Origin: Larkinella punicea
GTDB taxonomy: Bacteria > Bacteroidota > Bacteroidia > Cytophagales > Spirosomataceae
Length of the DNA stretch: 64,000 nucleotides
Reading direction: 5' to 3'
Assembly: GCF_003334855.1 (NCBI RefSeq)
Contig: NZ_QOWE01000012.1
Coordinates: 168,323-232,322, forward strand
The position numbers were made by a program, and so were the translations under genes. The notes under the pieces were generated by a model. The model was not told the origin of the DNA, searched no databases, and saw only the letters and a list, made by a program, of their open reading frames with translations. The number at the start of each line of letters is the position of its first letter. Position 1 is the stretch's first letter. This document shows, one piece after another, positions 9,187 to 17,445 of the stretch.

Positions 9187-11769
9187 TCAAAGATGAGTAC
9201 CGCGTTCTTTCCGCAGGGATTCTGCCACAGGGAGATAGACGCTGAACGTGGCTCCCAAACCGGATTGACTCGTGGCCGTGATGGCTCCACCGTGGTTGGA
9301 GGCAACTTTCTCACAGATCGCTAAACCGATGCCGGTTCCGGCAAATTCGGCCTTGCCATGCAGCCGTTGAAATACCTGAAAAATGCGATCCACATACTTC
9401 TGGTCGAAGCCGATGCCGTTGTCTTTTACCTCGATGCAGTGGTAAGCACCGGCGGCCCGAGCCGGTTTTACGGTTGTCGGCAACGCGATGCTGCTCACGA
9501 TTTGGGCCGTAACCTGAATCTCGGGGATTACCAGAGCCCCATTGGCTCCTCTCCGGCGAAACTTGAGGGCATTGCTGAGCAGGTTTTGAAAGAGTTGTTC
9601 GAGTTGCGACGAATCGCCCGGCACCGTCGGCAGCGGATCGACCGTCACCACGGCTTTCGACTCCTGAATCACCAGTTCCAGATCATTCAGGACGGTTTTG
9701 ACCACAACCGCGAGGGACACCGGTTCAACCGTGTCCTGTTGTGTGGAGATGCGCGAAAACGTCAGCAGGTCTTTGATGAGGGCCGACATCCGGCCGGCCG
9801 CCAGTTGCATCCGCTCCAGGTAATTGATACCATCGCCCAACTGCGTGTTGTACTGGTTTTTCAGCAAGTCACCAAACTGTTGCACCTTTCGCAACGGTTC
9901 CTGCAAGTCGTGGCTGGCAATGTAGGCAAACTGCTCCAGGTTTTCATTGGAACGCATCAGGAGTTGGTTGGATTCGGAAAGTTCTTCGTTGGTGGTCGCC
10001 AGTTCTTCGATGGTTGCGGCCAGTTCTTCATTGGTCGACGCCAGTTCTTCGTTGGTTGCCTCCAGTTCTTCCGTTCGTTCCTGCACCTGATGCTCCAGGG
10101 CAAGCTGTCGTTTGCGCTGTTCCGTAATATCCTGTGCCGTGCCAACCAGCCTGAGCGGTTTTCCCTCCGCATTGAAAAAGAGCCGGGCCTGGGCGTGAAT
10201 GATTCGCACCTGCCCCGTCAGCCGGTTGATGATCGGATGTTCATTGTCGTAGAGACCTGACGAACCCGGCTGGATTGCGGCCGTAATGGCATCGGCAACC
10301 GACTGCCGGTATTCATCCGGCAGCGGATTGTAGGCTTCATCCATGTTTTTGGTATTTTCTGAAAAGCCCAACCAGTGCATAAACCGTTCCGAATAGGTGA
10401 ATACGCCGGTTTCCACCTCCATGCCCCAGGTGCTGAGTTCGGCCAGTTCGACGGCATCCCGCAGCGCACTCTCGGCTTCTTCAATTTTCTGGCGGGCCCG
10501 CCATTGGTGGGTTACATCCAGCGCCACGTTCAGGATGGCGTATACCTGGCCCTGTTCGTTGGTCAGCGGCTGGTAGGTAAACGTAAACCAGAAGCTTTGC
10601 AAACGGCCGTCCACCACCAGATCGGCCTGCTGTTCCGTTGTTTGGTAGGCCACGCCGGTCGTAAATACGTCTTCCAGCAAGCCAATAAAAGGCTGGCCTT
10701 CCAGCTCCGGCAAGGCTTCCGCCAGTTCCATTCCAATCACGGCGGGAGTTTTCCCCCAGAGGTGGATCATGGCGTCGTTGGCCATTTCGATGACAAAATT
10801 CAGGCCTGCATACACAGCCATCGCCACCGGGGCCTCCGCAATCAGACTCCGAAAACGGGCATCACTTTCCCGCAGGGACTCTTCGGCCAGTTTCTGATCG
10901 TGTACGTCCACCACCGTTCCAATCATTCCTTTATAACGCCCCTCGGCACTAAACCGGGGATTGCCACTGTCAATGGCCCAGCGATAGTGACCGGTTTTGT
11001 TGCGTAAGCGGTACAGAGCCGTAAAAGGCACCTGCTTTTCATTGGCTTCAATAAATTGCTTTCCAGCCTCTTCCTGGTCATCAGGGTGCGTCATAGTGAG
11101 CCAGCCAAATCCTTCCGCTTCTTTATCGGTCTGGCCGGTATGGTCATACCACTGTCTGTTCAGGTAGGAACAATAGCCGTCGGGTTCGGTGATCCAGAGA
11201 ATGGCCGGCATCGTTTCGACAAGCTGGCGGAAATAATTCTCATTCGCTTCCTCTTTTTCTCGTCCGGCTACCGAAGCCGTTCTTTCAATACAGGTAACGA
11301 ATACCCCACTGATTTGTCCGTTATCGTCATAGGCAGGACTGCAACTGATTGTCCAGTAAATAGCATCCAGCCGATTGTTGCGGAAAAGGGGGATGAGCAG
11401 GTCTTCGCTCCAGGTTGCTTCACCCGTTGACCGTACCTGATCAATCAGGGGGCTGATGATGGACCAACTCTCCGGCCACACGGTTTCGCCCTTCCGGCCC
11501 AGAGCACCGGGGTGCTTTCCTTCCGCCCCGAAGCTGGCGCGAAACGCATCATTGTAAAAAAAAAGGAGGTCGTCTCCCCAGAACAGAAACATCGGAAACC
11601 GGGACGACAGAATCAGGTTCAGGGTGGTTTGCAGACCGAGTGACCAGTGCTTGATCGGCCCCAAAACCGTTTCAGACCAGTCAAAAGAACGAATGCGGTT
11701 CCCCATCTCACCCCCTCCAGCCGGGAAGTCCGGAGCAGGCACGGGTTTATTCATACCAGTAGAGTTCAT
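9187..11769 (-). CDS. Multi-PAS sensor histidine kinase
   Basis: Starting from the ATG at 11769 the protein has 860 residues; an upstream TTG at 11838 and an ATG at 11754 are alternatives. Several PAS domains occupy about residues 20-560. One contains WITEPDGYCSYLNRQWYDHTG, and at least two are followed by PAC-like segments. A heptad-rich coiled coil built on repeats of the TNEEL type leads into the HisKA helix with phospho-acceptor His620 (ASHDLQEPLRK). The HATPase domain has the N box (FQNLLSNALKF), DNGIGFD and GTGIGLAICEK. There is no membrane helix or receiver domain, so it is probably cytoplasmic and signals to a regulator encoded elsewhere. Confidence 0.9.
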   Translation of the reverse strand: MNSTGMNKPVPAPDFPAGGGEMGNRIRSFDWSETVLGPIKHWSLGLQTTLNLILSSRFPMFLFWGDDLLFFYNDAFRASFGAEGKHPGALGRKGETVWPESWSIISPLIDQVRSTGEATWSEDLLIPLFRNNRLDAIYWTISCSPAYDDNGQISGVFVTCIERTASVAGREKEEANENYFRQLVETMPAILWITEPDGYCSYLNRQWYDHTGQTDKEAEGFGWLTMTHPDDQEEAGKQFIEANEKQVPFTALYRLRNKTGHYRWAIDSGNPRFSAEGRYKGMIGTVVDVHDQKLAEESLRESDARFRSLIAEAPVAMAVYAGLNFVIEMANDAMIHLWGKTPAVIGMELAEALPELEGQPFIGLLEDVFTTGVAYQTTEQQADLVVDGRLQSFWFTFTYQPLTNEQGQVYAILNVALDVTHQWRARQKIEEAESALRDAVELAELSTWGMEVETGVFTYSERFMHWLGFSENTKNMDEAYNPLPDEYRQSVADAITAAIQPGSSGLYDNEHPIINRLTGQVRIIHAQARLFFNAEGKPLRLVGTAQDITEQRKRQLALEHQVQERTEELEATNEELASTNEELAATIEELATTNEELSESNQLLMRSNENLEQFAYIASHDLQEPLRKVQQFGDLLKNQYNTQLGDGINYLERMQLAAGRMSALIKDLLTFSRISTQQDTVEPVSLAVVVKTVLNDLELVIQESKAVVTVDPLPTVPGDSSQLEQLFQNLLSNALKFRRRGANGALVIPEIQVTAQIVSSIALPTTVKPARAAGAYHCIEVKDNGIGFDQKYVDRIFQVFQRLHGKAEFAGTGIGLAICEKVASNHGGAITATSQSGLGATFSVYLPVAESLRKERGTHL

Positions 11770-12031
11770 AAAGCAAATACGCAGCGCAAAGGCAAAGAAA
11801 AGAATATCGAATAAGTCAACAGAATGTATTTTTAACAAATAAAAAGGGCAAATTCCGATTGTATGGCCCCCAATACAAGCATTTTTTCATCTATCTCTTT
11901 TCCCAAACCTGTTTTTCGGGCAATTTTGCCTCGGTCAATCGGTGAAACGCCGGCCAGATTTTCAATAACCAATCGTTCACAAATGGGTTATTGTGGTACC
12001 CGCGCTCCCGTGGATCTTTGTTTAGTAACCT

Positions 12032-12667
12032 ATGCTGCCCTCCAAGATCAGTCATCAAAACCGGGAAATCACACCCGCACTCGCCGAGTTTGGAACCCGT
12101 AAGATCATTCCGGCGGTGATCGAAAAAAACGTCCTGGTGGCCTTGTCGTTCTATCCTGAACTGAAAAATACCGCCATCCGGTTTGTCTTCAAGCAACGCA
12201 TCAAGTCGTCGGTCATGCAGGCCCAGCCGGTTTTCCGCACCCTGCTCAACCGCCGGAAAAACCGCTCCTACCAGATCAACATCAGTGCGATGTTCAAACT
12301 GACGCATACCGCCATTCCGATTCACCAGGTTCCCGATGCCATTCTGATCGGCTGGATCGGCCACGAACTCGGCCATATCATGGACTACGAAAACCGCAGC
12401 AACCTCGGTCTGGTGGGTTTTGGACTCTCCTACGTTTTTTCACCCGCCTACGTCCGAAAAGTCGAACGGATTGCCGACGCCTACGCAGTGAGTCACGGAC
12501 TCGGGCGGTATCTGATTGAAACCAAACAGTTTATCCTGAATCACGCGGAACTGCCGCAGGCCTATAAAGACAAGATAGCCCGGCTGTATGTTTCTCCGGA
12601 AGAGATTGTCGACCAGGTAAAAAAACTGGAAGAGCAGAAGCTGGACGAGCAGAAAAAGGCCCTATGA
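12032..12667 (+). CDS. Zincin-like protein with HELGH motif (M48-like)
   Basis: The 211-residue protein carries H111-E-L-G-H115 (IGWIGHELGHIMDYE) and E145 in ERIADAYAVSHG, the spacing expected for a gluzincin metalloprotease. I see no signal peptide or membrane helix, which separates it from HtpX-type M48 enzymes. The region after the second motif ends in a lysine/glutamate-rich helix. Its substrate is unknown. The last 6 bp overlap the 3' end of the convergent GH3-family gene. GATCTTTG at 12013-12020 is a weak -7 candidate. Confidence 0.65.
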   Translation: MLPSKISHQNREITPALAEFGTRKIIPAVIEKNVLVALSFYPELKNTAIRFVFKQRIKSSVMQAQPVFRTLLNRRKNRSYQINISAMFKLTHTAIPIHQVPDAILIGWIGHELGHIMDYENRSNLGLVGFGLSYVFSPAYVRKVERIADAYAVSHGLGRYLIETKQFILNHAELPQAYKDKIARLYVSPEEIVDQVKKLEEQKLDEQKKAL

Positions 12668-14182
12668 CAGGCTCCTGATGTACTGTTCAAAGTCCAGAAA
12701 GTCCTCTTCTTTCATCACCCGGGGAATTTTGGTCTGGCCCCCCAGCTTTTTATAGTCCTCACTCCAGCGGTAGAATTGCTCGACCGGGATCACCTCCGCT
12801 TCCACCCCTTTCAGCGACTTGCTCCGAGCTACTTTGTAATTCTTGTTGGCTTCACACAGTTCCTGATCCAGCGAGACCGCAAACGCCTGATTATCAACCG
12901 TCCGGTTAGAACCAACAAACCATTTGTTGATATACTCCCCGTCTTTCCGAACGGCTGCCACCACAAACTCCTTGATTTCCAGATCATACTGGCTCTGCAA
13001 ATTCTGCATCGCCTGGTTCATCTGAAAAACCGATAATTGCTCGCCCACCACGTTCAGGAAGTGCTTCGTGCGTCCGGTAATTTTGATTTCCGACCGTTGC
13101 TTGTCCGTAATCATCACCGTATCGCCAATCATGTAGCGCCAGGTTCCCGAAACCGTCGAAATCAGCAACACATAGTCGGTATTTTCCTGGGCCTGTTCCA
13201 GCGTCAAAACTTTCGCATCCGGTTTCACCCGGCCGTCTTCGTCCATATTTTCGTTCGAAAACGGCACGAACTCGAAGAAAATCCCATTGTCCAGAATCAG
13301 GGCCAGTGACGTCGTATCCGGTCTTTTCTGGGTCGCCAGGTAACCTTCCGACGTCAGATAGGTATCGATATAAATCAACGGTTTTGCCAGCAGCTTTTCG
13401 AAACTTTTTCGGTAGGGTTCAAAAGCCACCCCGCCCGTGGTGTAGACCTGCAGATTAGGCCAGATGTCGTGAATCGTGTTCAGGCGGTTGTGCGAAATCA
13501 CTTCTTTCAGCATCATTTCGACCCACGACGGAATACCGCTCAGGCTGCCGATGTCCCAGGTGGGCGCTTCTTCGGCAATCCGGCGTACTTTTTCGTCCCA
13601 GTCGGTGATCGACGCAATTTCGGCACCCGGTTTATAGAACGCTCTGAACCAGGCTGGTATATTGGCAGCACTGATGCCGCTGATTTCTCCTTCCTGGTGG
13701 TCGTCCTTTTCGATCAGGCTGACACTGCTCCCCAACATCATGATCTGTTTCTCGAAGAAATCGGCCGGCAGATCGAAATTTTTCAGGCTCATTACCTGCT
13801 GCATGCCCGACTTCCGGATGGCATCCAGCATGTCGTCCGTCACCGGAATGGATTTGCTGTTGCTGGTGGTGCCGCTGCTCAGGGCAAAATAGTGCTGCCC
13901 ACCCGGCCAGGTCACATTCTGATGGCCTTCCAGCAAATAATGCCACCAGTCGTCGTATAGTTTATCGTAATCGTGGACGGGCACTTCCCGCTGGAACGCT
14001 CCGATGACATCGTCACTCTGGAGGATTTCGCTGAAGTTATATTTTTTACCAAACGCGGTCAATCGGGCCTTTTCCAGCAGGTTTTGCAAAACCGTGCGCT
14101 GCGCCTTGGCCGGATCGGGTTCCGACGTGATAAAACCGTATACATCAATCGCTTTGCGGATGAATTCGCCAATTACTGCCAT
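12662..14182 (-). CDS. GH3 auxin-responsive promoter family protein (acyl-adenylating)
   Basis: The 506-residue protein matches the bacterial GH3 family. YFALSSGTTSNSKSIPV is the ATP/AMP-binding loop of this branch of the adenylate-forming superfamily, and ITGRTKHFLNVVGEQLS is the hinge region before the C-terminal domain. Plant GH3 enzymes join amino acids to acyl acids through an acyl-adenylate. The bacterial substrates are not established, so the reaction here is an inference. Length is normal for the family. It is transcribed toward the zincin gene and overlaps its 3' end by 6 bp. Confidence 0.88.
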   Translation of the reverse strand: MAVIGEFIRKAIDVYGFITSEPDPAKAQRTVLQNLLEKARLTAFGKKYNFSEILQSDDVIGAFQREVPVHDYDKLYDDWWHYLLEGHQNVTWPGGQHYFALSSGTTSNSKSIPVTDDMLDAIRKSGMQQVMSLKNFDLPADFFEKQIMMLGSSVSLIEKDDHQEGEISGISAANIPAWFRAFYKPGAEIASITDWDEKVRRIAEEAPTWDIGSLSGIPSWVEMMLKEVISHNRLNTIHDIWPNLQVYTTGGVAFEPYRKSFEKLLAKPLIYIDTYLTSEGYLATQKRPDTTSLALILDNGIFFEFVPFSNENMDEDGRVKPDAKVLTLEQAQENTDYVLLISTVSGTWRYMIGDTVMITDKQRSEIKITGRTKHFLNVVGEQLSVFQMNQAMQNLQSQYDLEIKEFVVAAVRKDGEYINKWFVGSNRTVDNQAFAVSLDQELCEANKNYKVARSKSLKGVEAEVIPVEQFYRWSEDYKKLGGQTKIPRVMKEEDFLDFEQYIRSLS

Positions 14183-14252
14183 AAAGAGTGTTTACCGGAT
14201 AGGATTCCTACCCGGTAAAACCGCTTTGCCGTGACATTGTTTGCCAGGTTGA

Positions 14253-15524
14253 TCAGTTGACGCGCCGTAGCCGGAAAACGCCTTTGATCGAAGCCCTACC
14301 GATCGGATTGTACGGATTGTTGGGCTGTATCCAACCGGAAGGATTTACATCGAAGGTGCCGGTCACCCAGTTGGCATCAATGCTGATGACCTTCAGCGAA
14401 CCACCGCTGACCACTGGCTTTTTATCTTCGGCGTAGACATGCTGGTAAATAATGTACCCTTTATGCAGGTTGAAAACGACTTCCGTACCCAGTGTCCACC
14501 GGAACGTTCCGGGCTTCGTACCCGGAAAAGCCAACCCACATTTTTCGTCGCCGTTGTTCCCAAGCATGATGCTGGTTCCGGGATCAACGCCGATGCCTCC
14601 GGTATATGTTTTCCACTCTCCCCCATCGATCTGCACCGAAATACCCTCCGGCGCCACCAGAATGCTGGAGACCAGCCGAAGATCGTTGTATACCAGGCCG
14701 TCGATGGTGACCTTCAGGTTCAGAAACACCGTTACCGTAACCGGATTTTTAGCCGGTATTTTAGATGGTGCATAGTAGCTAGCCCGCACTTGTTCATGGG
14801 CCAGGGTTCCCTCGCTCGAAACGGCCCACTTTTTAATGTATTTCGCCTTGATCAGCGCAGGAACTTTAGGAACGGTCAGCTCATCGTCCCCCCCCGTTTC
14901 CGGTTCTTCAACATGCTGATAGACTTTCAGATCAATGGTCCCGCCCGGTTCTACAACCGCCGAAACCGGTTCCATGGTAATGTTCTTGAAGAACGTCCAG
15001 TCGCTGAAATGCGTCGTCTGGACGGACAGCAACCGGGCGGTGGTATCCAGGGATCGCCGACCGGGAGATTTCCAGCTTCCGTTGTCGGCTTGATAGGCAA
15101 TGCGAAGGGCTTCCTGAGCGGTTCCCTGAAGATCGTTTTCGTCGTAGTGGAACGCAATGGTTGCCGGTTTTGCAAACGTCAGGCCGTGGGGTGTCAGCCG
15201 AAAGGCCTGTCCGGTTCCCGAGGGACAGGTATTGGTCAGGGGTTGTACGGAAATCGTTTGCGGGCTGCTCAGCGCCCCGGCGGGAATGACGACCCGGATG
15301 CGTTGGTCTTCCGAGGCAACGGTGCCCCCTGCCGGGCCAATGGTGGCCGTGATGATGTTCCCCTCGGGTGTTCCCACCGGGGTAACGGCCTCTTCAAGCG
15401 GGATGGACGGTGGCGGTTCAGGCTGGGTATTGCCCGGCCCATCTGGCCTGATTTTGTCGGTATCGTGCTTGCAGGACACTGCCGTGAGTGCAAGGCTCAG
15501 GAAGTAGATGAATAGCCTGTTCAT
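14253..15524 (-). CDS. Hypothetical lipoprotein with ZU5-like domain
   Basis: I start this gene at the ATG at 15524, which gives a lipoprotein signal peptide (MNRLFIYFLSLALTAVSC) with the lipid-anchor Cys at residue 18; the frame stays open 13 codons upstream. The 423-residue product has a Pro-rich linker and then a segment of the ZU5 type found in Bacteroidota surface proteins (IGPAGGTVASEDQRIRVVIP, later THFSDWTFF). The C-terminal 200 residues are predicted beta-rich and unassigned. It is probably a cell-surface protein of structural or binding function. Confidence 0.7.
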   Translation of the reverse strand: MNRLFIYFLSLALTAVSCKHDTDKIRPDGPGNTQPEPPPSIPLEEAVTPVGTPEGNIITATIGPAGGTVASEDQRIRVVIPAGALSSPQTISVQPLTNTCPSGTGQAFRLTPHGLTFAKPATIAFHYDENDLQGTAQEALRIAYQADNGSWKSPGRRSLDTTARLLSVQTTHFSDWTFFKNITMEPVSAVVEPGGTIDLKVYQHVEEPETGGDDELTVPKVPALIKAKYIKKWAVSSEGTLAHEQVRASYYAPSKIPAKNPVTVTVFLNLKVTIDGLVYNDLRLVSSILVAPEGISVQIDGGEWKTYTGGIGVDPGTSIMLGNNGDEKCGLAFPGTKPGTFRWTLGTEVVFNLHKGYIIYQHVYAEDKKPVVSGGSLKVISIDANWVTGTFDVNPSGWIQPNNPYNPIGRASIKGVFRLRRVN

Positions 15525-15590
15525 GGGTATCTGGTTGTTTACGTCCCAAAATTGAACAGGCACCCGTTTTTGTAAAATGCGGAATGGGAT

Positions 15591-15631
15591 GAAACGGAAA
15601 AAGCCGCTGATGAAGCGACTTTTTCCGTTTC
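15591..15631 (-). terminator. Hairpin terminator after the CBM9-like gene
   Basis: The arms 15591-15607 and 15615-15631 (17 bp, one mismatch) frame a 7-nt loop, with internal A5/T5 runs. It lies 20 bp beyond the stop of the minus-strand gene ending at 15651. Confidence 0.65.
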
Positions 15632-15650
15632 GTCGGACCCAGGTTGCGGT

Positions 15651-16439
15651 TTAGTCCTGAAACTCAATTTCGCTCCAGCGTTCGGGTTGGTGCGTGTCAT
15701 TGACACCGTGCGGGGTGAGCACCATCGCTTGCTGCCCCTGTGAACCCGAAAGCGGCACTTTCTGAAAGCGGCCCAGAAACATCCGCCAGCGGTCGCCGTT
15801 TTGGGGAGGCAGCGAACGGCCGTTGGCCAGCCACGTCAGGCTCTGCCACGGAATGGCAATTTCCAGACTCCAGCCCCGGTCGATATCCCGGTTATCGTTC
15901 AGGCTGCCGTCGAGCCGGACGGCGGTTTGCAAACCAGGCAGGTCGTAGTTCAGAAAAGCCCAACGGAGCCCGCGCGGGTGATTTCCGTACCAGAACGTGG
16001 CCTCATCCCGGTCGAAGTTGCCGCCAAACGTCATGGCCTTTGGATGATGAACATCAAAAAGCGGCACATCGAACCGGCCCCCTTTCGCGTAAGCATCACG
16101 CCAGATAAAAAACACTTCATACACGGTATTGCGGGCGTTCACCTCCAGTTCATAATAACAATCGTCCCCGTCGATGAGTACTTCCAGGTCGTTTTCCTGA
16201 AAAATAATCGAATCCCGTTCGGTCAGGTGGGCTTCCAGAAAGGGCTCTTCGGCTACGAAGGCGATGTAGAGAAAGTGATCATTCCAGCACAGGGCGGTTT
16301 TCGTATCATAAAGCCCCGGACCGGCGGTTGCCATGTCCACAAAGCGGGGGCTCCAGGTGGCCGACTGCCAGGCGGGTTTGGTCAGATCACCATTGATTTC
16401 CAGGGTTTCCGTAATTTTTCGGGCGGTATAGTCAGGCAT
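15651..16439 (-). CDS. Carbohydrate-binding family 9-like protein
   Basis: The 262-residue protein resembles the CBM9-like domain used in many Bacteroidota proteins of carbohydrate metabolism. Supporting segments are the opening strand with KPAWQSATWSPRFVDM, then TKTALCWNDHFLYIAFVAEEP, DDCYYELEVNARNTVYEVFFIW, and the closing block beginning RGWSLEIAIPWQSL. There is no signal peptide, so it may act in the cytoplasm or be exported in another way. No catalytic residues are evident. It is expressed alone, with its own hairpin terminator. Confidence 0.8.
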   Translation of the reverse strand: MPDYTARKITETLEINGDLTKPAWQSATWSPRFVDMATAGPGLYDTKTALCWNDHFLYIAFVAEEPFLEAHLTERDSIIFQENDLEVLIDGDDCYYELEVNARNTVYEVFFIWRDAYAKGGRFDVPLFDVHHPKAMTFGGNFDRDEATFWYGNHPRGLRWAFLNYDLPGLQTAVRLDGSLNDNRDIDRGWSLEIAIPWQSLTWLANGRSLPPQNGDRWRMFLGRFQKVPLSGSQGQQAMVLTPHGVNDTHQPERWSEIEFQD

Positions 16440-16507
16440 AGTGAAGGGTTGTTATGACAAATATACGCGGGTCGGATTGAAATCGCTCCGGCTCTAAAAA
16501 GAACCCG

Positions 16508-16834
16508 TCAGTCCTCGTACAGATGGTCGATGATTTTATCGGCAATATCCACACTGTCCATTTCACGGAGTTCGAATTGGGAAAAATAGCCGATCACTTC
16601 GAGCCGGTTTTGTTCACAATACTGGTGCATCCGGCGCGCGACTTCGGAGTTTCCTTTGGCAAAATTCAGATCGAAATGAACCGCCCGTGTGGTGGGTTTG
16701 CAAAACAACACATACTCCGAATCGTCGGATTCGTCCAGGGGGTGGCCCCATTCATTCAGGGCCTTGTCAAAAGCCAACCGCACCGTTTTGGCAATAGGCT
16801 TAATGTCGGCGACGGTAAATTTCTCGGTCCTCAT
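16508..16834 (-). CDS. Conserved small protein of unknown function
   Basis: With the ATG at 16834 the product is 108 residues; a frame extending to 16882 would add an unlikely leader that crosses the putative promoter. The protein is acidic and mixed alpha/beta, with no signal peptide or membrane helix. I do not recognise its family. TACTTTCG lies 15 nt upstream of the ATG and supports this start. Confidence 0.6.
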   Translation of the reverse strand: MRTEKFTVADIKPIAKTVRLAFDKALNEWGHPLDESDDSEYVLFCKPTTRAVHFDLNFAKGNSEVARRMHQYCEQNRLEVIGYFSQFELREMDSVDIADKIIDHLYED

Positions 16835-16849
16835 GCGCTTGTCTTTTTG

Positions 16850-16857
16850 CGAAAGTA
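16850..16857 (-). promoter_or_regulatory. Candidate -7 box
   Basis: On the minus strand this reads TACTTTCG, one mismatch from TAnnTTTG, 15 nt before the ATG at 16834. The same octamer precedes the TPR histidine kinase gene at 31171-31178. Confidence 0.4.
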
Positions 16858-16903
16858 CAGCGGAAAACCGGATTCCGGGCACGGACTCCGCAAATGACCT
16901 GTC

Positions 16904-17146
16904 TCAAGGCGCTGCGGGGGCCACGACTTTCGCCACATGATAAGACTGGGTGTCAAAATCACTTCTGACCTGAAAGAGATCAATACCCAGTGACCCCGGG
17001 CCCGAATCGGGTGATTCCATTTTTAAGGGCTCACCGAATTCGGTAAATACCTCCGCCGGAACATCGGAAAAGTCGTCTTCTTTTTGAACCGGAAGAACCA
17101 GGTACCAGTTTTCATGGATACTGGATTGATAGATATGAGTGATCAT
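16904..17146 (-). CDS. YcgL-like small protein
   Basis: The ATG at 17146 gives an 80-residue product; an extension to 17185 is possible. From memory, its pattern (IYQSS, then YL, DDFSDVPAEV, FGEP, and a final Tyr followed by a Pro-containing tail) follows the YcgL domain of Gammaproteobacteria, where IYRSS, YLYV, DDFSRVPEEL and FGQP occur in the same order and spacing. The YcgL function is not established. The assignment depends on a short alignment and is tentative. The gene lies 69 bp upstream of the 16834 gene on the same strand and may be cotranscribed with it. Confidence 0.5.
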   Translation of the reverse strand: MITHIYQSSIHENWYLVLPVQKEDDFSDVPAEVFTEFGEPLKMESPDSGPGSLGIDLFQVRSDFDTQSYHVAKVVAPAAP

Positions 17147-17445
17147 CGCTTGAATGGGTTTGAATACTCCTAAAACACCGTTCACCCCCTAGTGTTCGAA
17201 AGGCAATGCCATATGGACGGGGCAAAGAGATCAGGAGCCGGATACACGGCGTTCGGTAAGGATTACCAAAATGAAAAACGACCACCCCAAAATGAAAAAG
17301 TGGACGGGAAATAATTTCGGCCTCCAATTTTTATCAATCTTATTTTCAATCAAATAGAAAATAATTACGGTTATGGCACACAATTGGAGAGGATCTTTTT
17401 TAATCACCTGATTTCCCCGCTGCACTGGCAGACAAGAGGTCCTTC

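Noticed and set aside
17186..17445. Riboswitch upstream of kup
   Set aside because: The 260-bp gap is A+T-rich, but I could not build a conserved ligand-binding structure from it.
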